This document shows, piece by piece, positions 15,802 to 23,491 of a stretch of 28,034 nucleotides of DNA; the stretch's first letter is position 1, and each line of letters opens with the position of its first letter. The stretch spans positions 1-28,034 of the forward strand of contig CAZKYP010000015.1 in NCBI GenBank assembly GCA_964556885.1, in the 5' to 3' direction. The DNA is from CAZKYP01 sp964556885 (GTDB lineage: Bacteria > Planctomycetota > Phycisphaerae > Sedimentisphaerales > Anaerobacaceae). The position numbers were made by a program, and so were the translations under genes. Under the pieces are notes generated by a model. It was not told the DNA's origin and did no database searches. It saw only the letters and a program-made list of their open reading frames with translations.

Positions 15802-16206
15802 ATGGAAAAGAGAAAAAGAAAAGGTTTCACACTGGTCGAGCTGATGGTAGTTATCCTCATCGTTGGCATTTTGGCTGCTGTATCCGTTCCAATCCTTCGC
15901 GGAAGAATCGAGCAGTCCAAATGGACGGAAGCTGCCGCTGCAGCCGGTGCAATCCGAGTCGCAGTACGAGCTAAATTTGCAGAGGATCCTACTACGGTTG
16001 GAGCTTGGGAGGATAAGGACGTTGCTGATGTCCTTACAGACTTGGGCTTCCAGTCCGGCGATCTGACAGGTAAGTACTTCGCAGTCGACAATTATATAAT
16101 TTCATCGGTCGACGGTAATGGAAACGCTACTATTTCGGTATCGGCTCCATCCGGCCTGAGCGGCTCCGGAGCACTTAGCAGCAGTGGCTGGGTTTATACT
16201 CCCTAA
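15802..16206 (+). CDS. Type IV pilin (candidate major pilin)
   Basis: 134 residues, a short pilin or pseudopilin. The prepilin leader is MEKRKRKG with cleavage before FTLVELMVVILIVGILAAV; Glu at +5 of the mature protein is present. The helix continues amphipathically (GRIEQSKWTEAAAAAGAIR) and a small beta domain follows (GKYFAVDNYIISSVDGNG). It contains no cysteine, so there is no disulfide loop. AGGAG is 9 bases before the ATG, the best ribosome site among the pilin genes. A long leader precedes the gene and a strong hairpin follows it; both are typical of highly expressed pilin genes, so I infer it is the major subunit. It shares the first 60 residues with the gene at 14902, pointing to a tandem duplication. 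A GspG/GspH pseudopilin is an alternative. Confidence 0.88.
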   Translation: MEKRKRKGFTLVELMVVILIVGILAAVSVPILRGRIEQSKWTEAAAAAGAIRVAVRAKFAEDPTTVGAWEDKDVADVLTDLGFQSGDLTGKYFAVDNYIISSVDGNGNATISVSAPSGLSGSGALSSSGWVYTP

Positions 16207-16343
16207 CAGTAACTTATACCCGATTGTCTGATAAATGCGGACGTAAATAATGGCCCGCTCATTAAATAAACAAAAGAAAATAATATTTATAAGTCTGTTA
16301 AGCGATCCGGATTCGTAACGATAGTTACTTTAATCGATCTTAC

Positions 16344-16375
16344 AGCGGCTATGGTCAACAGTGGCCATAGCCGCT
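16344..16375 (+). terminator. Very stable hairpin after the second pilin
   Basis: AGCGGCTATGG (16344-16354) pairs perfectly with CCATAGCCGCT (16365-16375). Two more inner pairs (one G-U) leave a 6-base loop AACAGT. There is no T-run directly after, so it may act as a 3' stabiliser or a factor-dependent terminator rather than a textbook intrinsic one. It lies about 140 bases past the pilin stop and before the promoter at 16538. Confidence 0.55.
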
Positions 16376-16537
16376 TCAGATTAAAGTTAAACCGCCCCGC
16401 TGCTCAGAAGCGTCATACAGTTTGAAGCTGTTTTAATTTACATCCGGCGGACGGGGCAAAAAAACAATAAAACAGTCCAAAAACGTCAAATACGGTATCA
16501 ACCGCCGAATATATTATAAATCAGCAAACGTATGTCA

Positions 16538-16566
16538 TTGGCATTTGTCGTTTTTTGTGGTATACT
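16538..16566 (+). promoter_or_regulatory. Sigma70-type promoter upstream of the minor-pilin genes
   Basis: TTGGCA (16538-16543), a 17-base spacer and TATACT (16561-16566) match the TTGACA/TATAAT consensus at 5 of 6 positions in each box with the ideal spacing. Transcription would begin near 16573. It follows the post-pilin hairpin and precedes the pilV-like gene, so the minor pilins can be transcribed separately from the major pilin. Confidence 0.65.
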
Positions 16567-16717
16567 TTAATATAGATACAGACAGGAGAATGTGGAGACA
16601 TTATACCTTATCCCAAACTTCCACTCTAAGCTAATAATGGGTAATAAAAATCGTCTTCACAACAACAGCAACAATACGCAAGCTCATTTTGTTCATCAAA
16701 ATAAAAAGAGAATGATC

Positions 16718-17239
16718 ATGGCTGTTAAACTACCTAAACTTACAGCATTTACCCTTGTCGAAGTGATGGTGGCAATGGTCATCCTGACAATAGCCATTCT
16801 GGGTGCGTTTAACTACGAATATTACGCGGCCAGAGACGTCCAAATATCACGGGCGGAAATTACCGCCGCGAATACGGCACAGTTGCTCCTGGAAGACTGG
16901 AAAAGCACGGGTGGTTCGGAGGAATATGATCCCTCAATCCTCGGCCTGGGCTTTTCGAATCCCATAAGGATACCCACCGACTTCACATCCGGCCAGGGAT
17001 TAGGCACTCCGCTCAACGATGCTGTATACACAATTACGGTCAACAATATCCCGATGCTGGTTATGCTCGTATGGAAAGACGTCGCGTATGATACTACGGC
17101 GGAAATAAAACTGCGTCAGATCGCGGTCGTTGTCGAATGCGGCACACCCTCACAGAACGAAGCAACATATAACTGGATGGAGCATCTCGAGCCGGTCACG
17201 CTGGTGACCTATACACGGGTCGATGCATCGGACGGATAA
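16718..17239 (+). CDS. PilV/GspI-like minor pilin
   Basis: About 173 residues from the ATG at 16718 (an ATG at 16712 is also possible). The prepilin segment is MAVKLPKLTA/FTLVEVMVAMVIL; Ala instead of the usual Gly precedes the cleavage site, which leader peptidases can accept, and Glu at +5 is present. The long helix then runs through AAANTAQLLLEDWK-like sequence into a small beta domain with a Trp (MLVWKDVAYD). The frame stays open back to a GTG at 16592, just 3 bases after AGGAG. That start would place 42 extra residues before the prepilin leader, which is unusual. The stop overlaps the next ATG by one base (TAATG), so the two genes are translationally coupled. Such proteins prime pilus assembly at the tip. 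Confidence 0.8.
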   Translation: MAVKLPKLTAFTLVEVMVAMVILTIAILGAFNYEYYAARDVQISRAEITAANTAQLLLEDWKSTGGSEEYDPSILGLGFSNPIRIPTDFTSGQGLGTPLNDAVYTITVNNIPMLVMLVWKDVAYDTTAEIKLRQIAVVVECGTPSQNEATYNWMEHLEPVTLVTYTRVDASDG

Positions 17240-17943
17240 TGATTATGAATTCAAAAACGCGAAATACAAGATATAAATCCGCTCCCGGCTTTACCCTGAT
17301 CGAGCTCGTCATCGCCATGACTATCAACCTGATACTCATACTGGCGGTCGGAATCGTATTCGTCAGCGGGAATAACGCCTGGCAGCGAACCTTCGACTCC
17401 GCCCACAATAAAGCAGAAGAAGACGCTCAGGCGATTACGATTGCTTTCGGAAACATCGGACGAAAAGCCAACCGTATTAATTACTACCTGTACACAAAAA
17501 ACGGCAACAATTACAGACAGGCGAAGTCGTCGAATCCGAGTACCGAACAGATCGTTTACGGTGACGCGGTCGAATTCAGATACTGGGACGTCGGATTCGA
17601 CCAAACAGACAGCCATAGCCTGCTGGATTCCACAAAGACGGCAACAGCTTACGCTTTTTTCTATCTCGACGGCCGGCAATTAAAAATCGACTACGGCCCA
17701 TACCCGCCGGGGGCGGTGCCGGAGAACGGCGGAAGAAAAAATACAACAGACATAACCACGGTTGTCCTCACTGAAAACGTATCTATCGACGACATCGACG
17801 ATCACGGAATCTTCAGCCATACAACTTTAAACCAAACAGGCCACGGAAGTGTCAGGCTGAATATCACACTCTCAGACCCGGAAGACGACAAGACTGTCCA
17901 GGTGATAACATCCACATTGATGCGGAATATATGGCCGAGATAA
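17239..17943 (+). CDS. PilW/GspJ-like minor pilin
   Basis: 234 residues. The prepilin signal is SAPG/FTLIELVIAMT, with a 17-residue basic leader, Gly before the cut and Glu at +5. The hydrophobic helix is MTINLILILAVGIVFVSG, followed by a mostly beta region with YYLYTKNGNNY, FRYWDVGFD and AYAFFYLDGRQLKID. The size and the position between PilV-like and PilX-like genes match PilW/GspJ. It starts on the stop of the previous gene (one-base overlap) and ends 28 bases before the PilX-like start. It is expected in the inner membrane and then in the initiating tip complex. The weak ribosome site is in keeping with coupling. Confidence 0.78.
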   Translation: MIMNSKTRNTRYKSAPGFTLIELVIAMTINLILILAVGIVFVSGNNAWQRTFDSAHNKAEEDAQAITIAFGNIGRKANRINYYLYTKNGNNYRQAKSSNPSTEQIVYGDAVEFRYWDVGFDQTDSHSLLDSTKTATAYAFFYLDGRQLKIDYGPYPPGAVPENGGRKNTTDITTVVLTENVSIDDIDDHGIFSHTTLNQTGHGSVRLNITLSDPEDDKTVQVITSTLMRNIWPR

Positions 17944-17971
17944 ATAAAAAATGAATCGGAGGAACGAGATT

Positions 17972-19462
17972 GTGAAAATCCAAAACACAAAACAACACCC
18001 GGTTCCGTCAGGCCCTTATGAATTCGTTCCCGGCACCAACCGAGTCACCGGATTTTCATATCGGCGATTGAAACCGGATTTTATCTCTGCGAACAACAAT
18101 CGTCGAAGCGGCTCCGCACTCATTATGGTTACTTTATCCATAATCATCCTGTCGACCATAGGACTGGGTTTGCTGGGCGTCTCCTACGGAGTCAGACTAA
18201 AAGCATCCAGGCAGAAAAACGAAACGGCAGCGATGCTCGCAGCCGAAGCAGGCTACGAGAAGGCAATTTACTGGATGAGCCAGCAACAAGACATGATAAG
18301 CGCCATCCAGCAAAGAATAGCAGGCACAAACGGCACACTGACTTTCCCGGACGGCAGTTGTGATTTTCAGATTAAGTTCTATGCATTTCTCGGCTCCCGA
18401 CCTGCGTATCAGGTTATCTCCAGCGGCCGCAGCGGCGTATTCAACAGAACAGTGGATGTACTGGTCCTCCAGGCGGTAAGCGGCTGGGACATAGGGTCAT
18501 GTCGAATACCGACCGGCAGTTCCAGCACCGATGAAGTACATTTCGCAAATAATGAGGTAATAGATATGCCGCTGCATATCAATGACGCTGAAGATTCTCC
18601 TGATGAAAGAGACATTTATATATCGGGCAACCCGCAGTTTACAAAAACCGTTGGAATGGGTGAATCGAGATACACGGACAATGATTATGACAAATACTCG
18701 TCGATAATGAGACTTTTTGACGGCGGAATTTATTTCGACCAGCCAAACACAAGAATATCTGACATCTCTTCGGTTCAAAGTAAAATCGACCGCTTCAGGG
18801 ACAGTACAAAAACACAATACAAATTTACGCCGCGAGCAACTGCATCTGTGCCAAATCCCAATGCCGCAGTTCAGCTTGAATTCTTTGTGGAAAGCAACGT
18901 TGGTAAAGTCCGCATCACAAATAATTGCACGGTCGTCGGTTGCAAAAAAGACAAAGAGCCAAAAACATTCGACTTCAAAATTAAACCAGGCAGTAATGGG
19001 ACCAGATTCGAGCAATATTATATTTACGGCTACCATTATATGTCCGGAAACGCAGAATCCAACGGTGACAGAACAACAAAAAACATAGAACAGACATATA
19101 CATCACAAATCATCGACGGCATCGAATCCGAACCGGGAGGCCAGATATATGTCGACGGCAATGTAGTAATCGGAGGCGATAAATCCGAACATAATGGCGA
19201 CCAGCTTGTCAAAGGCAAAATCACCGTCGTCGCAACTGGTAATATCTGGATCGCCGACTCGATAACAGTTGACGACTCTCATGACTCTGATGGACTACCT
19301 TCAAAAGATAATCCCAATATCCTGGGGTTGGTTGCGCAGGGTGTCATTAAAGTTGTCGATCCCGGTATTTCCAGCTACTCAAGCTCCTACTCAAACGGAT
19401 ATCCCGGGCCGGCTCAAGATATTTGGAACTACAAATACGTTCCAATCGGTCTAAAAGAATAA
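17972..19462 (+). CDS. PilX/GspK-like minor-pilin-associated protein (ends at a suspect in-frame TAA)
   Basis: About 496 residues to the TAA at 19460. Start: GGAGG at 17958-17962 is 9 bases before the GTG at 17972, better than the ATG at 17951, which lies upstream of that site. A basic 55-residue N-terminus leads into RRSGSALIMVTLSIIILSTIG, a PilX-type membrane segment (no Glu at +5, as usual for PilX/GspK). The helix continues as ETAAMLAAEAGYEKAIYWM. The large extracytoplasmic part includes a beta-solenoid-like block, GGQIYVDGNVVIGG to KITVVATGNIWIADS, resembling DUF4900/bactofilin-like repeats. After the TAA the same frame continues as protein for 132 codons, so the gene is probably truncated relative to its ancestor. 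Third in a coupled minor-pilin row. Confidence 0.75.
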   Translation: MKIQNTKQHPVPSGPYEFVPGTNRVTGFSYRRLKPDFISANNNRRSGSALIMVTLSIIILSTIGLGLLGVSYGVRLKASRQKNETAAMLAAEAGYEKAIYWMSQQQDMISAIQQRIAGTNGTLTFPDGSCDFQIKFYAFLGSRPAYQVISSGRSGVFNRTVDVLVLQAVSGWDIGSCRIPTGSSSTDEVHFANNEVIDMPLHINDAEDSPDERDIYISGNPQFTKTVGMGESRYTDNDYDKYSSIMRLFDGGIYFDQPNTRISDISSVQSKIDRFRDSTKTQYKFTPRATASVPNPNAAVQLEFFVESNVGKVRITNNCTVVGCKKDKEPKTFDFKIKPGSNGTRFEQYYIYGYHYMSGNAESNGDRTTKNIEQTYTSQIIDGIESEPGGQIYVDGNVVIGGDKSEHNGDQLVKGKITVVATGNIWIADSITVDDSHDSDGLPSKDNPNILGLVAQGVIKVVDPGISSYSSSYSNGYPGPAQDIWNYKYVPIGLKE

Positions 19463-19858
19463 AGCAGTTCCGGCGGCTGGGGCGGCTGGGGTGGCTGGGG
19501 ACACGGGGGCGGCGGAAGCAGCAGCTCAGATAATGAGAGATACCTGCCTGATCCGATGGTGGTAGAGGCGGCCATGACCATCGGCGGCGGCGGATGGGGC
19601 GCCGAAAATGTCACGCGAGAATGGAATAGAGTCTGGTACGGCAACAGAAAAGAGGAGAACGAACCGCAGGACAAACTTGTTGTTCGAGGCACCATTACGG
19701 AAGCTTGTCGGGGAGTTGTAGGTGTCATCGGCACTGACGGTTTTCTCAAATATTACTATTACGATGAAAGATTGCTTGAAGGTATATTACCGGGTGATAT
19801 TTGGATGAGAGGCAAGTATATCCCCGCACCCGCCGGCTGGAGAGATTACCGGAATTAG
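19463..19858 (+). pseudogene. In-frame continuation of the PilX-like gene beyond TAA
   Basis: Directly after the TAA, in the same frame, 131 sense codons run to a TAG at 19856. They start with a Gly/Trp linker (SSSGGWGGWGGWGHGGGG), encoded partly by three 9-bp repeats at 19472-19498. A folded-looking domain follows, with LPDPMVVEAAMTIGGGGWG, LVVRGTITEACRGVVG and LLEGILPGDIWMRGKYIPAP. The next ATG in frame is 19556 and has no ribosome site. Codon use resembles the upstream part. This looks like the C-terminal domain of the same protein, separated by one nonsense codon. It may be a real mutation, a consensus error or readthrough. Confidence 0.7.
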
Positions 19859-20285
19859 AATTCATAATCGAACATTTCGACAAAATCGTATAAAAACACA
19901 ATTCCGGCAAATTATGTAAGTCTGAGAATACCAATATCGCCCGTTCTACATGCCGGCCTTAGGTCCAATAACCGAATCAATAGATTCAAACTTCATAAAT
20001 TATTTATCATCGAACATACACACGAAAATATGGTTGTACCTCAAAGGTGTATGCTATTAACCATTTATAGGACCGTGCGACATACTCGCCAGTACATTGC
20101 GAGAAAGCATGAAATAATAATCGTTTACAAGTAAAACAGCCGCTTATTTTAGCCGATTAATCCATCAATAGAGCCAAAAAAACGGTCTTCGGAATCGGAG
20201 AAAATCCGAACCTGAATCCCGGTAAATTACAAATGATCACGCTCTTTTAAATGACTTGACAATAATTCGGAAAGGTTTTGTAAAC
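19859..20285. other. Intergenic region before pilM
   Basis: About 400 AT-rich bases between the PilX-like gene and pilM. I see no protein-like frame, no RNA gene and no strong hairpin. A promoter for the pilMNO-parA-P-Q unit should be here, but the only TTGACA (20256) sits too close to the start codon to be used. Confidence 0.4.
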
Positions 20286-21356
20286 TTGAGCTGGAAACGA
20301 CTTTTAAACTTTCGGAAGAACGAAATCTTTGGCCTGGATATAGGCTCTTATGCCGTAAAGATTGTTGCTCTGCGCAAAGACGACTCGGACTATACACTAA
20401 CCGCGGCAAATATCACCGAGATACTATCAAGTGAAGAAAACAACGATACCCAAAAAACAAATATCACCAGAGCAATCCACGAGTGCTATCGGCAGGCCGG
20501 TTCTAAAAGAAAACTGGCAGTCTGCGGCGTGAGCGGTCCGGATGTCGCCGTACGGGATTTCGAGTTTCCTTCGCTGTCGAATGATGAAATCTTAGGGGCC
20601 GTTCGTCTCGAAGCCTCCCAGGTTTGCCCGTTCAATACGGCCGACAGCGCCATCGACTATCAACTAATAAATGACACAGGTACACAGCATGTCGATGGTA
20701 AAACAAGAGGTGTCATGGTCGCCGCTACAAACACGCTTGTAAAAAGCAAGGTTAAATTTGCAAAAGAAGCTCGTTTGAATTGCGTCCTTATGGACATCGA
20801 CGGTTTGGCGCTTTTGAACTGCTTTGATGAGCTTGCAGAAGAACACGAAAAGCCTCAGACCGGTTACATACCGGCAATTTTAAACGTCGGCGCATCTCAT
20901 ACGACTCTTGCAATAATGGGAGACAACGACAGGCCGTTTATCCGTGATTTGGCGTATGGCGGTAATGATATCGTCGAGCAAATTGCCATAGAAAAGAATA
21001 TGACAATTGAGGCGGTCCGGAAGACTCTATTCGAAGATTCGGAATCAACTGAAACAGAGCTTCATGACAGCATGAATAAAGCCTGCCGGAAACTTTTCGC
21101 CGATGTATCCGAAACATTGCGTTTTTACGCCGCCCAGGCCAAACTGAAACGCATCGACAGAATACTTTCCTGTGGCGGTTTTTCCCTGACATCGGGATTC
21201 GTCGAACTATTGAACAACCATACGGGGATTGACACCGTACTTTGGAATCCCCTTCAGAAAATTCGCTGCGATAAAAGCAGGCTGCATGAAAACATCGTTG
21301 CCGAAAGTGGTCCGGCAATGGTGATTGCGGCCGGGCTTGCAATGAGGTCGATATGA
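20286..21356 (+). CDS. pilM: Type IV pilus inner-membrane platform protein PilM (actin-like ATPase)
   Basis: About 356 residues. PilM is a cytoplasmic actin/FtsA-fold ATPase that binds the PilN N-terminus and links the motor to the alignment complex. The phosphate-1 motif is FGLDIGSYAVKIVAL (about residues 15-29), the phosphate-2 region is AILNVGASHTTLAIM (about 198-212), and the adenosine motif is ILSCGGFSLTSGFVELL (about 291-307). The N-terminus MSWKRLLNFRKN is typical of PilM. Start choice: TTG at 20286 has AAAGG 10 bases upstream; another in-frame TTG at 20256 has no ribosome site. It opens the pilM-N-O-parA-P-Q block, with pilN 64 bases later. Confidence 0.85.
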   Translation: MSWKRLLNFRKNEIFGLDIGSYAVKIVALRKDDSDYTLTAANITEILSSEENNDTQKTNITRAIHECYRQAGSKRKLAVCGVSGPDVAVRDFEFPSLSNDEILGAVRLEASQVCPFNTADSAIDYQLINDTGTQHVDGKTRGVMVAATNTLVKSKVKFAKEARLNCVLMDIDGLALLNCFDELAEEHEKPQTGYIPAILNVGASHTTLAIMGDNDRPFIRDLAYGGNDIVEQIAIEKNMTIEAVRKTLFEDSESTETELHDSMNKACRKLFADVSETLRFYAAQAKLKRIDRILSCGGFSLTSGFVELLNNHTGIDTVLWNPLQKIRCDKSRLHENIVAESGPAMVIAAGLAMRSI

Positions 21357-21420
21357 AAATCTGCTCGTGATGTGTCCAGCGGGACATAAAGCACGACGAT
21401 TAATAGCCAAGGAATATATA

Positions 21421-22062
21421 ATGTTCACTATAGATTTATTGAACGGATATGCCATCCCGCCGAAAAGCAGACCGGGGGGAATAGCCATTGTCGGAATAAC
21501 CGCTGCGATTCCGGTTATTGTCGCGATATCAATGGTCTGCTTATATCTGCAAAATAAAGCCGTCCTGTCTATAAAAGAATATGAAATAGACAGATGGGAA
21601 AATAAAGTCGACACATTATCAGATGTCCTGGAATGGCAGAAGTCGCTGCAAAAGCAAAAAACCGTATACAATAAATGCCTGTCCGAAATCAAATCTTCCT
21701 TAACAAGACATACCCAATGGTCACAGGCACTTTCAACAATCATCAACTGTCTGCCCGAATCGGTGGTCCTGAACAGGCTTGAAATCAAAAAACATTTCAT
21801 TAAGAAAAAAGTTCCCAAAAAAGACAAGCCTGATGAAACGACCGATATCGATATTCCTGTAAGAACATTGCAGATAAACGTCACAGGCAATGCGAATCTC
21901 GATTGCGTTCAGGCGATCAAGGATTTCGGGGATAAACTTCGTTCGTCAGCTTCTCTGGGACCCAGGCTCGATAACATCACGTACTCGCAGGAATCAGATA
22001 CACTTGATGGTCGGGAAGTAGTTCATTACGAGATAGTTTGTGTTTTTAAACCGGGATTGTAG
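21421..22062 (+). CDS. pilN: Type IV pilus alignment protein PilN
   Basis: 213 residues. The start MFTIDLLNGY matches the PilN N-terminal pattern (MxxINLLP), the segment that docks into PilM. The membrane helix is at about residues 20-43 (AIVGITAAIPVIVAISMVCL), then a coiled coil (YEIDRWENKVDTLSDVLEWQ) and a periplasmic ferredoxin-like domain (LPESVVLNRLEIKKH ... VRTLQINVTGNANL). The ATG at 21421 has AAGGA about 8 bases upstream; the frame can be extended to a GTG at 21367, but that would add a basic tail before the docking segment. A Lys-rich insertion (HFIKKKVPKKDKPDETTD) sits in the periplasmic domain. Its stop lies one base before the pilO ATG. Confidence 0.82.
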   Translation: MFTIDLLNGYAIPPKSRPGGIAIVGITAAIPVIVAISMVCLYLQNKAVLSIKEYEIDRWENKVDTLSDVLEWQKSLQKQKTVYNKCLSEIKSSLTRHTQWSQALSTIINCLPESVVLNRLEIKKHFIKKKVPKKDKPDETTDIDIPVRTLQINVTGNANLDCVQAIKDFGDKLRSSASLGPRLDNITYSQESDTLDGREVVHYEIVCVFKPGL

Positions 22063-22063
22063 C

Positions 22064-22657
22064 ATGATATTCGTACAAACTTATAAAAAACATCTGGTTA
22101 CAGGTGCTTCGGTATGGGGAGCATGCCTGTTTATATTCACCCTTGCATACTTACTTGTGCTGATGCCCCTGAAAGACAGCCGGGAACGGGCGGATAAATT
22201 AATCACCCAGAAACAGGAAAACTACGAGTCCGCATTGAAAGCTTCACAGGAAGAAGAAAAATTGAAACAATTCGAACAAATCGAACTGTTACAGAACAAT
22301 GTTGGCGATTTTGCGATCGATTACGAGAATTCCGCAAACCTGACGTTCGATATCAGTCAAATGGCCAATGATAAGAACGTCACCATGTTCAATATCAAAG
22401 GAAACGACAACAACAAAACTTCGGCAATACCCAACTGCAGTTACTTAAATGAAGGTCACCTAAATATAGATTTCAACTCTGAATTTAACCAGTTCGCCAT
22501 ATTTCTCAACGATCTCGAGAGACACCGGCCGGTTCTCTTCATTGACACGTTCTCGGTAAATCGTTCCGGACAGGATGATGCCGGTTATCAGGTGAACCTG
22601 GATGTAGCCGTATTCGTTATAAAACAGCAGGGTCAGAAAACCGACGGTAAAAGTTAA
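22064..22657 (+). CDS. pilO: Type IV pilus alignment protein PilO
   Basis: 197 residues, the usual PilO size. A short cytoplasmic N-terminus is followed by one membrane helix at about residues 12-34 (ASVWGACLFIFTLAYLLVLM). A long charged coiled coil comes next (DSRERADKLITQKQENYESA ... EEEKLKQFEQIELL) and then a periplasmic ferredoxin-like domain containing LNIDFNSEFNQFAIFLNDLE, a typical PilO strand-helix block. It forms heterodimers with PilN. The ATG at 22064 is one base past the pilN stop, so translation is coupled; a GTG at 22040 inside pilN is in frame but unlikely. The parA-like gene begins 21 bases after its stop. Confidence 0.82.
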   Translation: MIFVQTYKKHLVTGASVWGACLFIFTLAYLLVLMPLKDSRERADKLITQKQENYESALKASQEEEKLKQFEQIELLQNNVGDFAIDYENSANLTFDISQMANDKNVTMFNIKGNDNNKTSAIPNCSYLNEGHLNIDFNSEFNQFAIFLNDLERHRPVLFIDTFSVNRSGQDDAGYQVNLDVAVFVIKQQGQKTDGKS

Positions 22658-22678
22658 AGATAAAACAGTGGGTAAAAC

Positions 22679-23488
22679 ATGAGAATAATTGCAATAGCAA
22701 ATCAAAAAGGTGGTTGCGGCAAAACAACCACGGCCGTGAATCTTGCAGCTTCTCTCACTGAAAGAGGCAATAAAACACTTATTGTCGATCTTGACCCGCA
22801 GGGCCACAGCACGATTGGATTCGGCTACGATCCCGACGGGCTTGATATAACCATCTACGAAGTTGTAAAAAACGCCCAAACAAAAATATCTGAAATCATC
22901 TTAAGTACGAACATCGAGCTGCTCGACCTGGCCCCAAGCAACGTTCTGCTCTCGGGAGCCGAGATCGAACTTACTCCCGTGGTCGGCAGAGAATTCATAC
23001 TGAGTGAGAAGCTCAGAGAGGTAAGGGACAATTATGACGTATGTATTATCGATTGCCCGCCGTCGCTGAGCCTGCTGACAATGAACGCACTGATCGCAAG
23101 CACCGACGTGCTCGTGCCCGTCCAGGCCCATTACTACGCCATGGAAGGCCTGAAACAGATATTCGAAACGATAAATATATTAAGAGAGCGATTTCATCCG
23201 TGTCATGTAAAAATCCTGGGCTTACTACTGACTTTCGTGGAAGAAAAGACGCTGCTCAGCAGACAGATACAGCAGCAGGTGAGAAATTTCTTCGGCGATA
23301 TGGTATTTGATACGGTCATTCACAAAAGCGTAAGACTGGCCGAAGCGCCGAGTGCCGGTGAACCGGTCATGATCTACTCGCCTCACAACAAAGCCGCCGC
23401 GGAATACAGGGCTTTGGCCGAGGAGATAGATAACTCCGGCGCATTGAATGACCTTCAAGTCACCGACGAGACTTTGGTCGGGAGATAA
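22679..23488 (+). CDS. ParA/Soj-type ATPase embedded in the pilus operon
   Basis: 269 residues, complete. The deviant Walker A is NQKGGCGKTTT with signature Lys10 and P-loop Lys15 (most ParA have GGVGKT; here Cys13). Walker A' is VDLDPQGHST (36-45) and Walker B is VCIIDCPPSLS. The C-terminal LAEAPSAGEPVMIYSP is the ParA/Soj hallmark and argues against MinD or Mrp, which lack it. There is no MinD-type amphipathic C-terminal helix, so DNA rather than membrane association is expected. ParA proteins dimerise with ATP, bind nucleoid DNA and are released by a partner's activating peptide. No parB and no chromosome-partition genes are nearby; the gene sits between pilO (21 bases) and the PilP-like gene (3 bases). 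I infer a pilus-positioning role similar in principle to TadZ or FlhG. Confidence 0.88.
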   Translation: MRIIAIANQKGGCGKTTTAVNLAASLTERGNKTLIVDLDPQGHSTIGFGYDPDGLDITIYEVVKNAQTKISEIILSTNIELLDLAPSNVLLSGAEIELTPVVGREFILSEKLREVRDNYDVCIIDCPPSLSLLTMNALIASTDVLVPVQAHYYAMEGLKQIFETINILRERFHPCHVKILGLLLTFVEEKTLLSRQIQQQVRNFFGDMVFDTVIHKSVRLAEAPSAGEPVMIYSPHNKAAAEYRALAEEIDNSGALNDLQVTDETLVGR

Positions 23489-23491
23489 ACA

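Noticed and set aside
16394..16457. GCCCCG..CGGGGC pairing followed by AAAAAAA, as a possible terminator or RNA
   Set aside because: The stem is only 6 bp with a loop of about 50 bases, and on either strand no T-run follows the stem; it matches no RNA family I know.
20256..20284. TTGACA with TGTAAA 17 bases later just before pilM, like a promoter
   Set aside because: Transcription would begin near 20291, past the TTG start at 20286, so it cannot serve this gene; the TTGACA is probably chance within the reading frame.
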